The translations under genes were made by a program, and so were the position numbers. From positions 2,480,001-2,544,000 of the forward strand of contig NZ_CP107947.1 in assembly GCF_036059255.1 (NCBI RefSeq): a DNA stretch of 64,000 nt, written 5' to 3'. The stretch is from Micromonospora sp. NBC_00389 (GTDB lineage Bacteria; Actinomycetota; Actinomycetes; Mycobacteriales; Micromonosporaceae). A model generated the notes under the pieces. The model was not told the DNA's origin. It did no database searches and saw nothing but the letters and a program-made list of their open reading frames with translations. Positions within the stretch are counted from its first letter, which is position 1. Every line of letters begins with the position of its first letter. Below are positions 1-9,980 of this stretch, in pieces.

Positions 1-60
1 GAGGCGGTCGTGCGCGTCCTGGGACAGCCAGGTGGCGGGCGCCTCGTTGCCAGTAGACAC
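1..60 (-). CDS. greA: Transcription elongation factor GreA, N-terminal fragment (runs off window start)
   Basis: Only the first 20 codons are inside the window. They start at a GTG at position 60, and a GAGGAG ribosome-binding site lies about 8 nt upstream. The predicted peptide begins STGNEAPATWLSQDAHDRL, which matches the start of actinobacterial GreA (a TWLSQ/TWLTQ-A-x-DRL pattern). GreA rescues backtracked RNA polymerase by stimulating transcript cleavage. The neighbours support the call: greA, a DUF4307 gene and mca lie together in this order in mycobacteria and other actinomycetes. The diagnostic acidic coiled-coil tip is outside the window, so the call rests on the N-terminus and the neighbours. 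Confidence 0.8.
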   Translation of the reverse strand, partial: MSTGNEAPATWLSQDAHDRL

Positions 61-227
61 AGGCGGTCTCCTCAGTTGTGCGTGGCTGGCTGACAGGTGA
101 ACTACCAAGTTACCAGTGCGGTACGACACAGCGTGTCGGCGATGACCGTTGGTGTCCGTATCCAACACCGCTGGTAGGCGTCCACCGGAACACCTCAGGT
201 GGCCTGCCGAGACGGCGTTCTGGCAGG

Positions 228-668
228 TCAGGCCGGGGGCCGGCAGCGCAGCACCTCGCCGATGAACGGCTTCGCGGAGGTGGCCAGGCGGTGCTGGGTG
301 GTGACGTGCCGGTCGCCGGGCTCGGCGGTCACGGTGACCTCCTCGCGGGCCACCTCCGCGCCGGCAAGGTCCCGCGCCCGCAGCACGCAGACCGCTGATC
401 CGCCCGGCGGCACGGTCACCCGGAAGGTGACCACCACCTGGTTGTCCGTGATGTCGGTGTAGGTGATCACCTGGCCGTCGTACTCCGGGTCGCCGTACTG
501 CTGGTAGAGCCGGACCGAGATCAAGGTCAGCGCTGCCAGCAGCACCACCAGCGCCAGCGCGGCCAGCAGCTTGCGGGGGCGGCCGCCCCCGGGCGCCCGG
601 CGCCGGCCGTAGCGACCGGCCGGAAAAACGGGCGCGCCCGGCGGAATTGTGGCGTGCGTCTCGGTCAC
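228..668 (-). CDS. DUF4307-type single-pass membrane protein
   Basis: A 146-residue protein. I chose the GTG at 668 because an AGGAGA ribosome-binding site lies about 10 nt upstream; longer versions of the frame run antisense through mca. After a short basic N-terminus (RPRK) there is one hydrophobic segment at about residues 34-54. The rest is an extracytoplasmic domain of about 90 residues rich in beta-strand patterns, with two cysteines (in AVCVL and VLRCRPPA) that could form a disulfide. The architecture and the position between greA and mca fit the DUF4307 family, whose function is unknown. It probably sits in the cytoplasmic membrane. It diverges from mca, and the two starts are about 200 nt apart. 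Confidence 0.8.
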   Translation of the reverse strand: MTETHATIPPGAPVFPAGRYGRRRAPGGGRPRKLLAALALVVLLAALTLISVRLYQQYGDPEYDGQVITYTDITDNQVVVTFRVTVPPGGSAVCVLRARDLAGAEVAREEVTVTAEPGDRHVTTQHRLATSAKPFIGEVLRCRPPA

Positions 669-867
669 CGGCGGGTATCTCCTGGCGTTGTTGTCGGCGG
701 CATCAGCAAGAATGACAGGGTCCATCCTCCCAGCCCGGCTTAGCGGCAGGAATGGCAGGTCGAGCCCCCGTGGTGCCGACCGGCGACGGGGTGAGGAGGA
801 TCCCCGGCAGGTCAGCCGGTCGAGCCCGGTCGGGTCCACCGTCCGGCACAGACGAGGAGCGCCGAAG

Positions 868-1749
868 TTGGCAGAGCAACTGCGTCTCATGGCCGTGCAC
901 GCGCACCCAGACGACGAGTCGAGCAAGGGTGCGGCGACCACGGCGAAGTACGTCGCCGAGGGGGCGGATGTCCTGGTCGTGACGTGCACCGGCGGGGAGC
1001 GCGGCAGTGTGCTGAACCCCAAGCTCGACCGACCCGACGTGTGGGCCAACATCGCCGACATCCGGCGCGCGGAGATGGACGCCGCCCGGGCGATCCTCGG
1101 CGTCGAGCAGGCTTGGCTCGGCTTCGTCGACTCCGGGCTGCCCGAGGGCGACCCGCTGCCTCCGCTGCCGGAGGGCTGCTTCGCCCTCCAGGACGTCGAG
1201 GTGGCCGCCGGCCCGCTGGTGCGGCTGATGCGCGAGTTCCGTCCACACGTGGTGACCACGTACGACGAAGAGGGCGGCTACCCGCACCCCGACCACATCA
1301 TGTGCCACAAGGTGAGCGTGGCCGCCTTCGAGGCCGCCGGCGACCCGGAGCGCTACCCGGAGCTGGGCACCCCGTGGCAGCCGCTGAAGCTCTACTACGA
1401 CATCGGCTTCTCCAAGGCCAAGATCATGGCTCTGCACGAGGGCATGCTCGCCGCCGGCCTGGAGTCGCCCTACGAGGACTGGCTCAAGCGCTGGGAGGAG
1501 CGGCCGGACAAGGGCCCTCGGATCACCACCCGGGTGGAGTGCGCCGACTACTTCCCGGTCCGCGCCGACGCGCTGCGCGCCCACGCCACCCAGGTCGACC
1601 CGGATGGTTTCTGGTTCCACGTGCCGATGGAGCTCCAGCAGCGCGCCTGGCCGACCGAGGACTACGAGCTGGCCCGTTCGGTGGTGGACAGCCCGATGCC
1701 CGAGTCCGATCTCTTCGCGGGCGTGCGGGAGACGGCGCACGCGCGCTGA
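868..1749 (+). CDS. mca: Mycothiol S-conjugate amidase Mca
   Basis: A 293-residue zinc amidase that cleaves mycothiol S-conjugates of electrophiles and drugs to glucosaminyl-inositol plus a mercapturic acid, which is then exported. The sequence shows the LmbE/PIG-L-fold metal motifs AHPDDE (residues 12-17) and HPDH (140-143), and the length is typical of Mca. The open frame extends upstream to 649, but a TTG at 868 with GAGGAG 8 nt before it places [10 protein letters not shown] close to the N-terminus, as in the family. The related deacetylase MshB has the same fold; the greA/DUF4307 neighbourhood favours Mca. The gene indicates that this organism uses mycothiol. Confidence 0.9.
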   Translation: MAEQLRLMAVHAHPDDESSKGAATTAKYVAEGADVLVVTCTGGERGSVLNPKLDRPDVWANIADIRRAEMDAARAILGVEQAWLGFVDSGLPEGDPLPPLPEGCFALQDVEVAAGPLVRLMREFRPHVVTTYDEEGGYPHPDHIMCHKVSVAAFEAAGDPERYPELGTPWQPLKLYYDIGFSKAKIMALHEGMLAAGLESPYEDWLKRWEERPDKGPRITTRVECADYFPVRADALRAHATQVDPDGFWFHVPMELQQRAWPTEDYELARSVVDSPMPESDLFAGVRETAHAR

Positions 1750-1797
1750 TTCCGTACGGCGCTACTCTGGTAACCAGTCGCCCATCGGAGGAACACC

Positions 1798-2091
1798 ATG
1801 CTGACCGCTGCCGAGGTGCTCGCGGAGAACAACTTCGGGGATACCCGCACGGGTGGCCTGGCTGGGCCGATGGGCCTCTTCCTCATCCTGCTGCTGGCCA
1901 CCGCGACCATCCTGCTGATCCGCAACATGAACGCCCGGCTGCGCCGGCTGCCCGACCGGTTCCCGCAGCAGGCGCACCCGACCGACCCGACCAGGGCCGA
2001 ATCGGCAGTCGCTGATCCGACAGACGAGACCGCGGCGCACGATTCATCCACGCCCGCTCCCAACGGGCACCAGCAGCACCGGAACGGGTAG
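1798..2091 (+). CDS. Small single-pass membrane protein, conserved hypothetical
   Basis: A 97-residue protein starting at an ATG with a GGAGGAA ribosome-binding site. One strongly hydrophobic segment (about residues 24-41, GLFLILLLATATILLI) is followed by a basic stretch (RNMNARLRRLPDR) and a disordered cytoplasmic tail rich in Pro, Thr, Ala and Asp. The positive-inside pattern suggests N-out, C-in topology. Similar small proteins accompany mca in other actinomycetes, but I know of no function. A perfect hairpin just downstream (2112-2147) probably ends the transcript. Confidence 0.7.
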   Translation: MLTAAEVLAENNFGDTRTGGLAGPMGLFLILLLATATILLIRNMNARLRRLPDRFPQQAHPTDPTRAESAVADPTDETAAHDSSTPAPNGHQQHRNG

Positions 2092-2111
2092 TCCGCGCAT
2101 GATTCACGCCG

Positions 2112-2147
2112 AACCGGGTGGTCGACCCCTGTTGCGACCACCCGGTT
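2112..2147. terminator. Perfect hairpin, probable terminator after the 97-residue membrane protein gene
   Basis: A 13-bp perfect stem (aaccgggtggtcg, 2112-2124, with its complement at 2135-2147) and a 10-nt loop, 20 nt past the stop codon. The T tract is short (TTT), so termination may be partly rho-dependent. Confidence 0.65.
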
Positions 2148-2159
2148 TGGCTTAGCCTT

Positions 2160-2182
2160 CCGCCGGGGGGACCAAAAGTCCC
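2160..2182. promoter_or_regulatory. Palindrome upstream of the GGDEF-EAL gene (GGGGAC-CAAAA-GTCCCC)
   Basis: The inverted repeat GGGGAC-CAAAA-GTCCCC lies about 30 nt before the small leader ORF and about 95 nt before the GGDEF-EAL start. It could be an operator or a short RNA hairpin. It resembles NarL/DevR-type sites, but the 5-nt spacer differs from the 4-nt spacer of the DosR box. Confidence 0.35.
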
Positions 2183-2208
2183 CGAGCCGTGTGCGGAAGG
2201 GGGCGCCG

Positions 2209-2274
2209 ATGACCGTCACAGCACCGGCCGCCCGCCGTACCGTCGGTCGGTCGGCTGACGGGGGAGGTCGATGA
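2209..2274 (+). CDS. Possible 21-codon leader ORF translationally coupled to the GGDEF-EAL gene
   Basis: An ATG at 2209, preceded at good spacing by the purine-rich GGAAGGGGG, opens a 21-codon frame (MTVTAPAARR...). Its TGA overlaps the ATG of the downstream c-di-GMP gene (ATGA, 2271-2274), a classical coupling arrangement. The peptide matches no family known to me and may only control translation. Alternatively it is a chance frame in GC-rich DNA. The good ribosome-binding site and exact ATGA overlap are the support. Confidence 0.35.
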   Translation: MTVTAPAARRTVGRSADGGGR

Positions 2275-4802
2275 CCTCCGGCCCGGCCGGCGATCCGTTC
2301 GACCGGCTCGGGGTGCGCGGCATGCCTGCTCGGCTGCTCGTGTTCACCGCCGCCGTGACGCTGACCGCACTGGTCGCCGCCGGGGTCGGGCTGACCCTGC
2401 CGGATGGGCTGCCGGCCGACGATCCGCTCGGCGGTCCGGCCCGCTTCGGCATCGCCGTCGCCGTCCTCGCTGTCGCCCAGTTCGCCCGGCTGCGGTTCCG
2501 CTCGGCCGCCGGAATGGTCAGCATCACCTGGGGTGAGGCTGCGCTGATCGTCTGCCTCTACCTGGCGCCCGCCGGCTGGCTGCCGTCGGCCACCCTCCTC
2601 GGTGCCGGCCTGGCCTGGACGGTGCACTCACTGCACAACGACCGCCGCCCGCCGCTGGAGATCGTCCGGATCGCTGCGTCGCTGGCCGCCGCGTCGGCAC
2701 TGGCCGTGTCCGTGACCAGCGCGCTGGGGCAGCCGCTGCTCGCCCCGCCCACCCCGAGGCTGGCGCTGGCCGTGATCGCCGGGTCGGTGACCTACCTCCT
2801 GGTGACCGCCTGGCTCGGTGGGGTGACGCTGGGCCTGCGGCACGGAGTGCCGATCGGGCCACCACTGCTCGCCGCCCTGCGCGGCAAGCTGCTGATGTTC
2901 GTCGGCAACCTGGCGGTCGGCCTGGTGGTGGTCGCGCTGCTGGAGCTCGACCCACGGTGGCTGCTGCTGCTTCCGCCGCTGCTCTGGCTGCTTCAGCAGA
3001 CCTACCGCTACCGGTTGCGTTCCGACCAGGAACGCCGGACGTGGCGAGCTTTCGCCGAGGCCACCGCGGCCCTCAACCAGCTCGACGAGCGGGGCGTGGC
3101 CAGCGCGGCGGTGACCGGCGCGCTGACGCTGTTCAACGCCGAGCTGGTGGACGTCGACGTGGCTCGGGCCGACGGCCGGTGGCGCCGCTACCGGGGTGAC
3201 GCCGGTGGCCAGCTCGTCGATCGGGAGGTCGACCCGCCGCGCCCGTCCGCGCCCGATGAGGACGAGCTGATCCGTCCACTGACGGTGGGTGCCGCGCCGG
3301 TCGGTCAGCTGCGGATCCGGTTCCCCCGCTCCGCCCCGCCCGCCGCCCGGGAACGCGACGCGGTGGCCGCGTTCGGCGACGCGCTCGCGGCCGCGCTGCA
3401 CGACGCCGCGACCCACCGCGAGCTGCGGCTGGTCACCGCCCGCTCGTCGTACGAGGCGGTGCACGACCCACTCACCGGGCTGGCCAACCGGGCCGCCATG
3501 CTCGGCAAGGGCGATCAGTCGCTGCGGCAGCTCGCGCACGATCACCCGGTGGCGCTGCTGCTGTTGGACATCAACCAGTTCAAGGAAGTCAACGACACCC
3601 TCGGGCACGCCGCCGGTGACCAGCTTCTGCGGTTGACCGCGAACCGGCTCAGCGCGTTGGCTCGCCCCGGTGACCTGCTCGGCCGGCTCGGCGGCGACGA
3701 GTTCGCGCTGCTGCTCACCTCGGTGCCGGTGCTCGGTGACCGGGCCGCCCCGATGGCGCACGCGCTGCGCCAGGCCCGCGAGATCGCCGAGCGGCTCGCC
3801 GCGCCGACCGAGGTGGCCGGCGTACGCATGTCGATCGAGGTCTCCGTCGGGGTGGTCGTGGCCGACGCCGGCACCGCCGACCTGACCGAGCTGCTGCGCC
3901 GCGCCGACATCGCGATGTACCAGGCCAAGGAGGGCGGCGGCAGCGTCGCCGCCTACGACAGCGCCCGGGACGCGGCCAGCACCGATCAGCTCGCCCTGCT
4001 GGCCGAGTTGCGGGAGGCGCTGGAGGTCGACGACCAGCTGGTGCTGGCGTTGCAGCCGGCGGTCGACCTGGCCACCGGCGCGCCCACCGGGGTGGAGGCG
4101 CTGATCCGGTGGCGGCACCCCCGGCGTGGCTGGCTGAGCCCGGCCGACTTCATCCGCCCCGTGGAGAACAGCGAGCAGCTCGGCGCATTCACCCGGTACG
4201 TGCTGGACAAGGCGCTCGGTGTGGCCGCAGGCTGGGCCCTGGAGGGGCTGGACGTCCCGATCTCGGTGAACCTGTCGGCGCGCAGCCTGCTCGACCCCCG
4301 ACTGCCGGCGGAGATCGCCGACGCGCTGCGCCGGCACCAGGTCCCACCACACCGGCTGGTCCTGGAGATCACCGAGACGGTGGTGATGAGCGAGCTGGAG
4401 GTCATCGACGAGGTGCTGGCGACGCTCCGGTCGATGGGTGTGCAACTCGCGGTGGACGACTTCGGCACCGGCTTCTCCTCGCTGACGTTCCTCACCCGGA
4501 TCGCGGTGGACGAGTTGAAGGTGGACCGCTCGTTCGTGATCCGAATGGCCGACTCGCCCGAGGCGGCGGCGATCGTACGGACCACTGTGGGCCTCGCCCA
4601 CGAGCTTGGCCTGCGCGTGGTGGCAGAGGGGGTGGAGACCGCCGAGCAGCGGATCGCCCTGACCGAGCTGGGCTGCACCTCGGCGCAGGGATACCACTTC
4701 TTCAAGCCGATGCCGGCCGACAAGATCGGCGCGGTGCTCGGGTCGCTGCGCGACTCGGCGGAGTCGAACGTCTTCCGACTCCGCGCCGACGGCGCCTCCT
4801 GA
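2271..4802 (+). CDS. Membrane-anchored GGDEF-EAL cyclic-di-GMP turnover protein
   Basis: An 843-residue protein that probably both makes and degrades c-di-GMP. The first 250 or so residues carry several hydrophobic membrane segments, followed by a GAF-like sensory stretch (about 265-380). The GGDEF domain has an intact GGDEF at 474-478, preceded by DxNxFKxxND and HxxGD features. The EAL domain has EAL at 609-611, DDFGTG from 729, and VAEGVET near the end. Both domains therefore look catalytic; which activity dominates cannot be told from sequence. C-di-GMP controls BldD-dependent development in actinomycetes, which links this gene to the whiB promoter in the same window. The ATG at 2271 has GGGGGAGG before it and overlaps a small leader ORF. 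Confidence 0.92.
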   Translation: MTSGPAGDPFDRLGVRGMPARLLVFTAAVTLTALVAAGVGLTLPDGLPADDPLGGPARFGIAVAVLAVAQFARLRFRSAAGMVSITWGEAALIVCLYLAPAGWLPSATLLGAGLAWTVHSLHNDRRPPLEIVRIAASLAAASALAVSVTSALGQPLLAPPTPRLALAVIAGSVTYLLVTAWLGGVTLGLRHGVPIGPPLLAALRGKLLMFVGNLAVGLVVVALLELDPRWLLLLPPLLWLLQQTYRYRLRSDQERRTWRAFAEATAALNQLDERGVASAAVTGALTLFNAELVDVDVARADGRWRRYRGDAGGQLVDREVDPPRPSAPDEDELIRPLTVGAAPVGQLRIRFPRSAPPAARERDAVAAFGDALAAALHDAATHRELRLVTARSSYEAVHDPLTGLANRAAMLGKGDQSLRQLAHDHPVALLLLDINQFKEVNDTLGHAAGDQLLRLTANRLSALARPGDLLGRLGGDEFALLLTSVPVLGDRAAPMAHALRQAREIAERLAAPTEVAGVRMSIEVSVGVVVADAGTADLTELLRRADIAMYQAKEGGGSVAAYDSARDAASTDQLALLAELREALEVDDQLVLALQPAVDLATGAPTGVEALIRWRHPRRGWLSPADFIRPVENSEQLGAFTRYVLDKALGVAAGWALEGLDVPISVNLSARSLLDPRLPAEIADALRRHQVPPHRLVLEITETVVMSELEVIDEVLATLRSMGVQLAVDDFGTGFSSLTFLTRIAVDELKVDRSFVIRMADSPEAAAIVRTTVGLAHELGLRVVAEGVETAEQRIALTELGCTSAQGYHFFKPMPADKIGAVLGSLRDSAESNVFRLRADGAS

Positions 4803-4933
4803 CCGTCGGGGCGACCCCCGCTGATCGGTTTCGGACGGGGCGGCCAATCGCCCGCCGACCTTCTAGAGTCGATTGAGCTGCGCAGATGTGTCGATCTGTT
4901 CAGCGGGTCATGTTCACCTGCCGAAGGGGCAGC

Positions 4934-5821
4934 ATGCGACTCTCCCGGAAACGTTCCATCCTCGCGACGGCGCTCACGCTGACCACCGTGGCGCTCGGCG
5001 CGCTGGCCGTCGCCACCCCGGTGCAGGCCAAGGCGCCGCAGTCCGGCTCGCTGGTGGTCACCGGCGACCCGGATGACCCGGTCACCGAGGGCCGGGACTA
5101 CTCGTTCGCCACGCCGGACGGGGACGGCTTCAACGTCTGGGGTACGGCGAACCAACTCACCGTCGAGGTCTGGGACCCGCCCCTCGGCCCCTGGAGGATC
5201 GCGCTGAGCGCGCCGGTCGGTCAGCCGCTGACCGTGGGCACCTACACCGGCGCGACCGAGTATCTCTACGAGAGCCCGCTGCCCGGGATCGCCCTCAGTG
5301 GCAACGACCGGTTCTGTACGAACGGGCAGACCGGCTCCTTCACCGTCACCGACATCTCCTGGGGCCCACACGGCTACCTGGAGCGGTTCGACGCCACGTT
5401 CGATCAGCGCTGCAACTACAGCACGGGCTCGGCCCGCGGGGCGGTGCACATCGCCAATCCGCCCGCGCCGCCGGTGCTCGCCGTCGGCGTGGACGTGGCC
5501 AGGTCGGGCACGATCGACACCGGGACCGACGAGGTGACGGTGCACGGCACGGTGACCTGCACCGCACCGGCCACGGTCTACGTGGAGGGTCAGATCACGC
5601 AGACGCGGCACGGGCAGGTCGCCGAGGGCATCGTCCGGGCGGAGGTGGCGTGCACGCCCGGCGGGTCGATCGCTTGGACGTCACGGTCGCCCTCGTTCAC
5701 CTCCACCCCGTTCCGGTGGGGCGACGTGGCGGTGTCCGCCAACGCCAGCTCCTACGACACGACGTATGACATCTTTGTCAGCGACGCCGACTCCGCCGCG
5801 GTCCGGCTGAGGAAGGGCTGA
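4934..5821 (+). CDS. Secreted protein of unknown function
   Basis: A 295-residue protein with a clear Sec signal peptide (MRLSRKRS..., hydrophobic to about residue 25, likely cleaved near PVQAKA). The start at 4934 is chosen because it gives a proper signal peptide and has GAAGGGG upstream; the frame is open to 4886. The mature part looks all-beta: an N-terminal domain with two cysteines (FCTNGQ and QRCNYS) and a C-terminal Ig-like domain from about residue 175 with another cysteine pair (TCTAPAT, ACTPGG). I recognise no catalytic motif. A TAGAGT -10-like box lies at 4864-4869. A strong hairpin follows the stop codon. Confidence 0.7.
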   Translation: MRLSRKRSILATALTLTTVALGALAVATPVQAKAPQSGSLVVTGDPDDPVTEGRDYSFATPDGDGFNVWGTANQLTVEVWDPPLGPWRIALSAPVGQPLTVGTYTGATEYLYESPLPGIALSGNDRFCTNGQTGSFTVTDISWGPHGYLERFDATFDQRCNYSTGSARGAVHIANPPAPPVLAVGVDVARSGTIDTGTDEVTVHGTVTCTAPATVYVEGQITQTRHGQVAEGIVRAEVACTPGGSIAWTSRSPSFTSTPFRWGDVAVSANASSYDTTYDIFVSDADSAAVRLRKG

Positions 5822-5825
5822 CCCA

Positions 5826-5859
5826 CGTCCGGCCCGGGCCTCGCGGCCCGGGCCGGACG
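5826..5859. terminator. Strong GC-rich hairpin terminator
   Basis: A perfect 15-bp stem (cgtccggcccgggcc, 5826-5840, with its complement at 5845-5859) and a TCGC tetraloop, starting 5 nt after the stop of the secreted-protein gene. There is no T tract. Confidence 0.65.
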
Positions 5860-5925
5860 CTCCCGTGGCTGACCGGCCGGCCTGACCATCCGGGCGGAGC
5901 CTGCGCGGTCCGCGCCGGGGCTGGC

Positions 5926-5931
5926 TATGGT
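5926..5931 (+). promoter_or_regulatory. -10 box TATGGT of a leaderless transcript
   Basis: TATGGT ends 6 nt before the GTG start at 5938 and no Shine-Dalgarno sequence lies between. Transcription should begin at or next to the start codon. Confidence 0.55.
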
Positions 5932-5937
5932 CGTCGG

Positions 5938-7974
<2,037 letters not shown>

Positions 7975-8122
7975 GCGTCCCCGCCGTCCGGGTGCGGCCC
8001 GATGGTTGCCCGGAGTAGTGCCCGGGAGGTCGCTCAGGCCCCACGGCGGGCGCTGGCCGGCGGCGCCTGGACGGGTCGGGCACGAGCGCCGGCCCTCCGG
8101 TTGGCCGCGTCGGCGGCCCGGA

Positions 8123-8128
8123 TAGGCT
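8123..8128 (+). promoter_or_regulatory. -10 box TAGGCT of purK (leaderless)
   Basis: TAGGCT ends 9 nt before the purK ATG, with TTGGCC at 8101-8106 as a reasonable -35 at 16-bp spacing. No ribosome-binding site is visible. Confidence 0.6.
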
Positions 8129-8137
8129 GGCCGCGCT

Positions 8138-9313
8138 ATGGATTCCCGTACCGGTCTGCCCGTTGTCGGCATGGTGGGCGGCGGCCAGCTGGCCCGGATG
8201 ACCCACCAGGCCGCGATCGCCCTTGGCCAGTCACTGCGTGTGCTCGCGACCGCCCCCGACGACGGCGCGGCGCTGGTCGCCGCCGACGTCCAGTACGGCG
8301 ACCACACCGACCTGGCCGCCCTGCGGACCTTCGGCAAGGGCTGCGACGTGGTCACCTTCGACCATGAGCACGTGCCCACCGAGCACATCCGCACGCTGGC
8401 GGCGGAAGGCGTCACCCTGTACCCGCCGGCGGACGCGCTGCTGCACGCCCAGGACAAGCAGGTCATGCGGGAACGCCTGACCGAGCTGGGCGCGCCCAAC
8501 CCGGTGTGGCGGCCGGTCGGCGAGCCAGCCGACCTGGTCGGTTTCGGTGAGCAGGTCGGTTGGCCGGTGGTGCTCAAGGCGGCCCGGGGTGGCTACGACG
8601 GCCGGGGCGTCTGGCTGGTCGACGATGCCACCCAGGCTGTCGAGCTGGCACGGACGCTGCTCGCCGGCGGCACGCGGTTGATCGTCGAGGAGCGGGTGCC
8701 ACTGCGCCGGGAGCTGGCCGTGCAGGTGGCCCGCTCGCCGTTCGGCCAGGTGGCCGCGTACCCGGTGGTCGAGACGGTGCAGCGGGACGGCATCAACGTG
8801 GAGGTGCTCGCCCCGGCACCCGGCCTGGACGAGGAGCTGGCGGTCACCGCCCAGCAGCTCGCCATCGACCTGGCCACCGCGCTCGGCGTGGTCGGCCTGC
8901 TCGCCGTGGAACTCTTCGAGGTGCGCGACGAGGCCGGCCGACCGGCGATCGTGGTCAATGAGCTGGCGATGCGTCCGCACAACTCGGGGCACTGGACCAT
9001 CGAGGGGGCTCGGACCTCCCAGTTCGAGCAGCACCTGCGGGCGGTGCTGGACTACCCGATGGGCGACACCGCGTTGGCCGCGCCGGTCGTGGTGATGGCG
9101 AACGTGCTCGGCGGCGAGCCGGGCGGGATGTCGATCGACGAGCGGCTGCACCACCTCTTCGCCGCCGAGCCGGGGGCCAAGGTGCATCTCTACGGCAAGC
9201 AGGTACGACCCGGCCGCAAGATCGGGCACGTCACCGTGCTCGGGGACGACCTGGACGACGTACGGGCGCGGGCCGCGCGGGCCGCCCGCTGGCTGCGTGA
9301 GGGGCACGAGTGA
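8138..9313 (+). CDS. purK: N5-carboxyaminoimidazole ribonucleotide synthase PurK
   Basis: A 391-residue ATP-grasp enzyme that carboxylates aminoimidazole ribonucleotide with ATP and bicarbonate to N5-CAIR in purine biosynthesis. The N-terminal [12 protein letters not shown] motif is the PurK signature, [13 protein letters not shown] is the ATP-grasp loop, and [19 protein letters not shown] carries the metal- and substrate-binding residues. It forms an operon with purE: the TGA stop overlaps a possible GTG start of purE. The ATG is preceded by a TAGGCT -10 box rather than a Shine-Dalgarno sequence. Nothing is unusual apart from the leaderless start. Confidence 0.96.
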   Translation: MDSRTGLPVVGMVGGGQLARMTHQAAIALGQSLRVLATAPDDGAALVAADVQYGDHTDLAALRTFGKGCDVVTFDHEHVPTEHIRTLAAEGVTLYPPADALLHAQDKQVMRERLTELGAPNPVWRPVGEPADLVGFGEQVGWPVVLKAARGGYDGRGVWLVDDATQAVELARTLLAGGTRLIVEERVPLRRELAVQVARSPFGQVAAYPVVETVQRDGINVEVLAPAPGLDEELAVTAQQLAIDLATALGVVGLLAVELFEVRDEAGRPAIVVNELAMRPHNSGHWTIEGARTSQFEQHLRAVLDYPMGDTALAAPVVVMANVLGGEPGGMSIDERLHHLFAAEPGAKVHLYGKQVRPGRKIGHVTVLGDDLDDVRARAARAARWLREGHE

Positions 9314-9351
9314 GCCCGAGTCCCGCAGTCGCGAACGAAGAGGGGACCGCA

Positions 9352-9843
9352 GTGACCACTGTCGGGTTGATCATGGGCAGCGACTCGGACTGGCCGACGA
9401 TGCGGGCCGCGGCCGAGGTGCTGGACGACTTCGGGGTGTCGTACGAGGTCCGGGTGATCTCGGCGCACCGGACCCCGGTCGCGATGATCGACTACGGCCG
9501 CGACGCCGTCGACCGGGGTCTCAAGGTGATCATCGCCGGTGCGGGCGGTGCCGCCGCCCTGCCGGGCATGGTCGCCTCGGTGACCCCGCTGCCGGTGATC
9601 GGCGTGCCGGTGCCGCTGAAGCACCTCGACGGCATGGATTCGCTGCTGTCCATCGTGCAGATGCCGGCCGGGATCCCGGTGGCCACCGTGTCGATCGGCA
9701 ACGCCCGCAACGCTGGCCTGCTGGCCGTGCGGATCCTCGGCGTCGCCGACGAGGACCTCCGCGCGCGGATGACGACCTACCAGCAGGACCTGGAACAGCT
9801 GATCGTCGCCAAGGACGCCGCCCTCCAGGCCACCCTCACCTAA
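9352..9843 (+). CDS. purE: N5-carboxyaminoimidazole ribonucleotide mutase PurE
   Basis: A 163-residue class I PurE that rearranges N5-CAIR to 4-carboxy-AIR. The motifs are complete: [10 protein letters not shown] near the N-terminus, SAHRTP (catalytic His), [12 protein letters not shown], and [23 protein letters not shown] chose the GTG at 9352 because AGAGGGG lies about 8 nt upstream and the protein then begins directly with the family N-terminus. A GTG at 9310 overlapping the purK stop would add 14 residues and is the alternative. It is cotranscribed with purK. Confidence 0.95.
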   Translation: MTTVGLIMGSDSDWPTMRAAAEVLDDFGVSYEVRVISAHRTPVAMIDYGRDAVDRGLKVIIAGAGGAAALPGMVASVTPLPVIGVPVPLKHLDGMDSLLSIVQMPAGIPVATVSIGNARNAGLLAVRILGVADEDLRARMTTYQQDLEQLIVAKDAALQATLT

Positions 9844-9881
9844 CCCCCCCCGGCACCAAGCGTCCGCCCCCGACCCGCTCC

Positions 9882-9938
9882 CCGCGCCGGACGTACGCAC
9901 CCGGCACACTCACCGCGCCGGACGTACGCACCCGGCAC
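9882..9938. repeat. Two 26-bp direct repeats separated by 5 bp
   Basis: The sequence beginning ccgcgccggacgtacgcacc and ending cggcac occurs at 9882-9907 and 9913-9938, with actca between. It lies in the 137-bp convergent gap between purE and the giant membrane protein gene. Function unknown. Confidence 0.8.
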
Positions 9939-9980
9939 GCTCGCCGTGCCAACTCACGCACGCCGCAGGACCCTCCGTTT

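Noticed and set aside
2160..2182. GGGGACCAAAAGTCCCC as a DosR/DevR box
   Set aside because: The spacer between GGGAC and GTCCC is 5 nt, not 4, and no dormancy-regulon gene is next to it; kept only as an unnamed palindrome.
2628..4847. A 739-codon minus-strand open frame opposite the GGDEF-EAL gene
   Set aside because: Antisense shadow; composition is His/Arg/Gln-rich nonsense and the plus strand has intact catalytic motifs.
9882..9938. Direct repeats as attachment sites of an integrated element
   Set aside because: Only 5 bp separate them, and there is no integrase or tRNA gene nearby.
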